Assembly: GCA_964407285.1 (NCBI GenBank)
Contig: CAYOVG010000274.1
Location: forward strand, 1 to 9,991
Length of the DNA: 9,991 nucleotides
Source of the DNA: CAYOVG01 sp964407285
GTDB taxonomy: Bacteria > Desulfobacterota > Syntrophobacteria > Syntrophobacterales > Syntrophobacteraceae
Reading direction: 5' to 3'
Both the position numbers and the translations under genes were made by a program. The notes under the pieces were generated by a model. It searched no databases, was not told where the DNA came from, and worked only from the letters and a program-made list of their open reading frames with translations. Shown here in pieces: positions 1 through 9,991 of this stretch (position 1 is its first letter; each line of letters starts with the position of its first letter).

Positions 1-245
1 CCGGTGGCGCTGCCGCGGCTCCGGTTGAGGAGCAGACCGAGTTCTCCGTCGTGATCACCGGAGTTGGCGACAAGAAGATCCAGGGTATCAAGGAAGTGCG
101 CACCATTACCAGTCTCGGGCTGAAAGAAGCCAAGGATCTGGTCGAGAAGGTCCCCGGCGTGGTGAAGGAAGGTATCCCCAAAGAGGAAGCCGAAGCCATC
201 GCCAAGCAGTTGACCGAAGCGGGCGCCACTGTCGAAATAAAGTAA
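1..245 (+). CDS. rplL: 50S ribosomal protein bL12 (L7/L12), 3' part
   Basis: This is the C-terminal part of the ribosomal stalk protein bL12, which recruits and activates translational GTPases (EF-G, EF-Tu, IF2). The reading frame is open from the left edge, with codons starting at base 3, and ends at TAA 243-245. About 80 residues are visible. First comes the Ala/Pro-rich flexible hinge (GGAAAAPVEEQTEF), then the globular C-terminal domain, with VVITGVGDKKIQGIKEVR and the LGLKEAKDLVEKVPGVVKEG stretch that forms the GTPase-contact helices. The protein ends in ATVEIK, as is typical. bL12 is usually about 120-130 residues, so roughly 45 N-terminal residues (the dimerisation and L10-binding domain) lie outside the window. 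A GTG at 51 is an internal valine, not a start. Its position just before rpoB is the common bacterial order rplJ-rplL-rpoB-rpoC. Confidence 0.97.
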   Translation, partial: GGAAAAPVEEQTEFSVVITGVGDKKIQGIKEVRTITSLGLKEAKDLVEKVPGVVKEGIPKEEAEAIAKQLTEAGATVEIK

Positions 246-265
246 TCTCTCTTCCCGACCAACAC

Positions 266-316
266 ATCGGAAACCGGCCCGAGCGCATCTCAGATGAACT
301 CGGGCCGGTTTCCGAT
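266..316 (+). terminator. 18-bp perfect stem-loop between rplL and rpoB (attenuator or processing site)
   Basis: Bases 266-283 and 299-316 are perfect reverse complements (18 bp, GC-rich core CCGGCCCGAG/CTCGGGCCGG). They flank a 15-base loop that can itself form a 4-bp hairpin (286-289 with 293-296). The stem begins 20 bases after the rplL stop. The sequence after it (TTCGATTTTA) is T-rich but interrupted, so it is a poor match to a full intrinsic terminator. A partial terminator that reduces read-through into rpoBC is a reasonable reading. In E. coli the same gap holds both an attenuator and an RNase III cleavage site, and a long regular duplex like this would suit RNase III. The stem is seen directly; the function is inferred. 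Confidence 0.75.
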
Positions 317-350
317 TTCGATTTTAAAGAACCGTGCAAGCTCGAACAAT

Positions 351-402
351 AGATGCGATCGTGTCCAGACTGCATCTTTGCTTAGGATTCGGTAACGAAT
401 CC
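351..402 (+). promoter_or_regulatory. Two small hairpins in the rpoB leader
   Basis: Two further inverted repeats lie between the large stem-loop and the rpoB ribosome binding site. AGATGC (351-356) pairs with GCATCT (372-377) across a 15-base loop. GGATTCG (385-391) pairs perfectly with CGAATCC (396-402) around a GTAA loop, which fits the stable GNRA tetraloop class. The second hairpin ends about 20 bases before the AGGAG of rpoB, so it could influence mRNA stability or ribosome loading. I see no convincing sigma-70 promoter between 317 and 431, so rpoB is probably transcribed from upstream. The function of the hairpins is unknown. Confidence 0.4.
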
Positions 403-431
403 AACATTTTCACATAGTTGCAGGAGAGACC

Positions 432-4556
<4,125 letters not shown>

Positions 4557-4663
4557 GATTCGGGCTCCTGGTGGAATATGCCGTTTCTCCCACGCGGGAT
4601 GGGACTTTGATGGAACAAGATCTGAAGGACCGTTTGCCCTAAAGCAAATATCAGGAGGATCCT
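4557..4663 (+). other. rpoB-rpoC spacer with two overlapping mini-ORFs
   Basis: This 107-base spacer has no promoter or terminator that I can recognise. Two 10-codon reading frames tile it: 4578-4610 (MPFLPRGMGL) and 4610-4642 (MEQDLKDRLP). They share a TGATG stop/start overlap at 4608-4612, and the second ends 21 bases before the rpoC start. The first has a weak GGTGG-like element just upstream. Such an arrangement would allow ribosomes to continue across the spacer, but short ORFs of this size arise easily by chance, so translation is unproven. Confidence 0.25.

Positions 4664-4666
<3 letters not shown>
4653..4666 (+). promoter_or_regulatory. Strong Shine-Dalgarno serving the TTG start of rpoC
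   Basis: AGGAGG at 4653-4658 is a full complement to the 16S anti-Shine-Dalgarno sequence. It is separated by 5 bases from TTG 4664-4666. It decides the rpoC start: translation from this TTG gives MKELYSLFTKP, which aligns with the known N-terminus of RpoC (E. coli MKDLLKFLKA, itself a GTG start). The strong binding site probably compensates for the weak initiation codon. Confidence 0.85.
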
Positions 4667-8772
<4,106 letters not shown>

Positions 8773-8773
<1 letters not shown>

Positions 8774-8821
8774 GTTTTTTCAAAAAAAACTTGACAATAT
8801 TGCTCCTGACCGCTATATAAT
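8773..8821 (+). promoter_or_regulatory. Near-consensus sigma-70-type promoter with UP-like element, upstream of rpsL
   Basis: A consensus -35 box TTGACA lies at 8791-8796. A -10 box overlaps CTATATAAT: TATATA at 8814-8819 gives the ideal 17-base spacer, and TATAAT at 8816-8821 gives 19. Just upstream, overlapping the rpoC stop, a T6 run (8775-8780) is followed by an A8 run (8782-8789). This arrangement resembles the UP element bound by the alpha-subunit C-terminal domain at strong rRNA and ribosomal-protein promoters. Transcription would start near 8826-8828, leaving a leader of about 70 bases before rpsL. There is no terminator stem between rpoC and this promoter, so read-through from rpoC may add to expression. 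Confidence 0.8.
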
Positions 8822-8899
8822 GCGGATTTCGCGGTCTAATGTTTAGTGAATCGCAACCAGTGTTGGGGGGATTGTCGATAGTAGCGGAGAAGATGAAAG

Positions 8900-9271
8900 A
8901 TGCCCACGATTAGTCAGTTGGTTCGGAAAGAAAGAGAAAAGGTCATTCAGAAGTCCAGCACCCCTGCGTTACAGGGATGTCCTCAAAAACGGGGAGTGTG
9001 TGTTCGCGTCTATACGACGACTCCCAAGAAGCCCAATTCGGCATTGCGCAAAATCGCCCGTGTCCGGCTCACCAACGGCATTGAGGTGACATCATATATA
9101 CCGGGAATCGGTCACAACCTGCAGGAGCACTCCGTTGTCTTGATTCGTGGGGGCCGTGTTAAGGACCTGCCCGGAGTGCGCTACCACATCATCCGTGGCA
9201 CTCTGGATGCTCTTGGAGTATCGGGCCGCAAGCAGGGTCGATCCAAGTATGGTGCAAAAAGGCCCAAATAG
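8900..9271 (+). CDS. rpsL: 30S ribosomal protein uS12
   Basis: S12 sits at the decoding centre of the small subunit and monitors codon-anticodon pairing. It is 123 residues long, the normal size. The ATG at 8900 is preceded by GGAG (8886-8889), 10 bases upstream, which is rather far. Hallmarks are PQKRGVCVRVYTTTPKKPNS at 28-47 and GHNLQEHSVVLIRGGRVKDL at 71-90, followed by PGVRYH, with the basic end RSKYGAKRPK. Lys43 and Lys88 (E. coli Lys42 and Lys87, counted without Met), the usual sites of streptomycin resistance, are both lysine, so the protein looks drug-sensitive. Asp89 is the residue that is beta-methylthiolated in E. coli (Asp88 there). It is the first gene of the str cluster and is probably expressed from the promoter at 8791-8821. 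Confidence 0.99.
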   Translation: MPTISQLVRKEREKVIQKSSTPALQGCPQKRGVCVRVYTTTPKKPNSALRKIARVRLTNGIEVTSYIPGIGHNLQEHSVVLIRGGRVKDLPGVRYHIIRGTLDALGVSGRKQGRSKYGAKRPK

Positions 9272-9278
9272 ATAAGTA

Positions 9279-9333
9279 AGAGGCTTTTTTGAGGCCATGG
9301 CTTTCTTACAGAAAACGCCATGGCCTCTCTTTT
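9279..9333 (+). terminator. Stem-loop with T-run in the rpsL-rpsG gap (attenuator or S7 operator candidate)
   Basis: GAGGCCATGGC (9291-9301) pairs perfectly with GCCATGGCCTC (9317-9327). The stem continues inside with TTTCT (9302-9306) against AGAAA (9310-9314) after a 2-base bulge, closing on a TAC loop. TCTTTT follows at 9328-9333, so the element resembles an intrinsic terminator with a short T-run. A second copy of the left-arm core, AGAGGC at 9279-9284, could pair with GCCTCT at 9323-9328 and compete with the main stem. rpsG must still be expressed, so partial termination or translational control is more likely than a full stop. In E. coli, S7 binds the rpsL-rpsG spacer to repress its own synthesis. 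Here the gap is 98 bases, close to the E. coli length. The structure is seen directly; the role is inferred. Confidence 0.65.
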
Positions 9334-9369
9334 GTCCTTAATGATTTATAAGAACAGGCGAGGAAACGG

Positions 9370-9840
9370 ATGCCAAGGCGAAGAGAAGTTCCAAAACGGG
9401 AGATCCTGCCGGATCCAAAATTCAACAGCAGGCTGGTGGCCAAGTTCATCAACAATCTTATGGTCTGCGGCAAGAAGAGTCTGGCGGAACGGGTGCTCTA
9501 CAAATCTTTCGAGACGATTCAGCAGCGGTCGAAGCAAGATCCCCTGGATGTTTTCCATAAGGCCATGGAGAACGTCAGGCCGATCATCGAAGTCAAATCC
9601 AGGCGGGTCGGCGGCGCGACATACCAGGTTCCGCTGGAAGTGCGGCAAGAGCGCAGGGATGCGCTGGCTATGCGTTGGCTCATCAATTACTCGCGGGGGC
9701 GCTCCGAGAAGACCATGATTCTGAAGCTGGCCGGTGAGTTGATGGATGCAGCCCAAAACCGTGGTGGCGCAGTGAAGAAACGTGAGGACACGCATCGAAT
9801 GGCCGAAGCCAATAAGGCCTTTGCCCACTATCGGTGGTAA
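9370..9840 (+). CDS. rpsG: 30S ribosomal protein uS7
   Basis: S7 is a primary 16S rRNA-binding protein that nucleates assembly of the 30S head and lines the E-site. It is 156 residues long, the usual bacterial size. The ATG at 9370 follows GAGGA (9360-9364) at 5-base spacing. The sequence MPRRREVPKREILPDPKFNS is the classic N-terminus. Next come LVAKFINNLMVCGKKSLAER and VKSRRVGGATYQVPLEVR (the RNA-binding beta-hairpin region). The end, KREDTHRMAEANKAFAHYRW, is also typical; a terminal YRW is common in family members. It follows rpsL as in the str operon. In E. coli, S7 also represses its own operon. The next gene here is tuf, not fusA. Confidence 0.99.
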   Translation: MPRRREVPKREILPDPKFNSRLVAKFINNLMVCGKKSLAERVLYKSFETIQQRSKQDPLDVFHKAMENVRPIIEVKSRRVGGATYQVPLEVRQERRDALAMRWLINYSRGRSEKTMILKLAGELMDAAQNRGGAVKKREDTHRMAEANKAFAHYRW

Positions 9841-9888
9841 GTGCGCTGACGGAATGCAGCGAATTGAAGAAATGAGCCTCATAAGTGA

Positions 9889-9902
9889 CCGCCCTCGGGC
9901 GG
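9889..9902 (+). promoter_or_regulatory. Small GC hairpin in the rpsG-tuf spacer
   Basis: CCGCC (9889-9893) pairs with GGCGG (9898-9902) around a CTCG loop, roughly in the middle of the 110-base spacer between rpsG and tuf. There is no T-run after it, so it is not an intrinsic terminator. No clear promoter is visible in the spacer. The hairpin could be a leader structure for tuf or mean nothing. Confidence 0.3.
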
Positions 9903-9950
9903 GACGGCAGATTAACGATCACGGTTTTGAGTCAATCAGGAGGAAGTGCG

Positions 9951-9991
9951 ATGGCGAAGAAGAAGTTTGAGCGTACGAAGCCGCACGTGAA
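9951..9991 (+). CDS. tuf: Elongation factor Tu, 5' end only
   Basis: EF-Tu delivers aminoacyl-tRNA to the ribosome as a GTP complex. Only 41 bases are present, encoding MAKKKFERTKPHV and the first two bases of an Asn codon. This matches the EF-Tu N-terminus (the family reads MA-K-(K)-(F/Y)-x-R-x-KPH-(V/I)-N, followed outside the window by VGTIGHIDHGKTT). It does not match EF-G, whose N-terminus goes directly into a NIGI(M/A)AHIDAGKTT motif. A complete AGGAGG at 9938-9943 lies 7 bases before the ATG, a strong initiation site suited to one of the most abundant cell proteins. With so few residues visible, the identification rests on the N-terminal motif and on context. Confidence 0.9.
   Translation, partial: MAKKKFERTKPHV

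Noticed and set aside
317..431. A separate promoter for rpoB.
   Set aside because: I looked for -35/-10 pairs. TTGCTT at 378-383 has no matching -10 at 16-18 bases, and the other AT-rich stretches lack a partner box.
8893..8913. A six-codon frame (MKDAHD) overlapping the rpsL start codon.
   Set aside because: The GGAG at 8886-8889 is only 3 bases from this ATG, too close for normal initiation. A six-codon frame is likely by chance. It could at most compete slightly with rpsL.
9320..9718. A 132-codon + strand frame starting at 9320 that overlaps rpsG.
   Set aside because: It is out of frame with the unmistakable S7 protein, starts inside the right arm of the stem-loop, and its product (rich in Ser, Arg and Trp) looks like an off-frame reading.

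Overview
This window is a core-genome segment from a bacterium: the junction of the RNA polymerase ("rif") cluster and the streptomycin ("str") ribosomal-protein cluster. Every gene is on the + strand. The protein sequences look most like those of Deltaproteobacteria in the broad sense (Desulfobacterota), possibly a Syntrophobacter-type organism. That placement comes from remembered family resemblance, for example the RpoB N-terminus and the RpoC architecture with a large trigger-loop insertion. It was not searched. The DNA is moderately GC-rich and even throughout, with no sign of recent transfer.

Layout. Positions 1-245 hold the 3' end of rplL (bL12). The 186-base gap to rpoB holds an 18-bp perfect stem-loop and two smaller hairpins. 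rpoB (432-4556) is followed by a 107-base spacer and by rpoC (4664-8773), which starts at TTG behind a full AGGAGG. A near-consensus housekeeping promoter with an A/T-tract UP-like element starts right after the rpoC stop and drives rpsL (8900-9271). A 98-base gap with a terminator-like hairpin leads to rpsG (9370-9840). After a further 110 bases the window ends in the first 13 full codons of tuf (9951 onward).

How the genes work together. bL12, S12, S7 and EF-Tu belong to the translation machinery. RpoB and RpoC form the catalytic core of RNA polymerase. The spacers carry what look like control points that would let ribosomal proteins, needed in large amounts, and polymerase subunits, needed in smaller amounts, be made at different levels from adjacent genes. 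These are a putative attenuator or RNase III processing stem before rpoB, a new promoter before rpsL, and a stem-loop in the rpsL-rpsG gap, where E. coli has its S7 autoregulatory site.

I see no mobile element, CRISPR array, tRNA, rRNA, toxin or defence gene, and no evidence of a previously undescribed system. The points most worth a second look are regulatory, plus the absence of fusA between rpsG and tuf.
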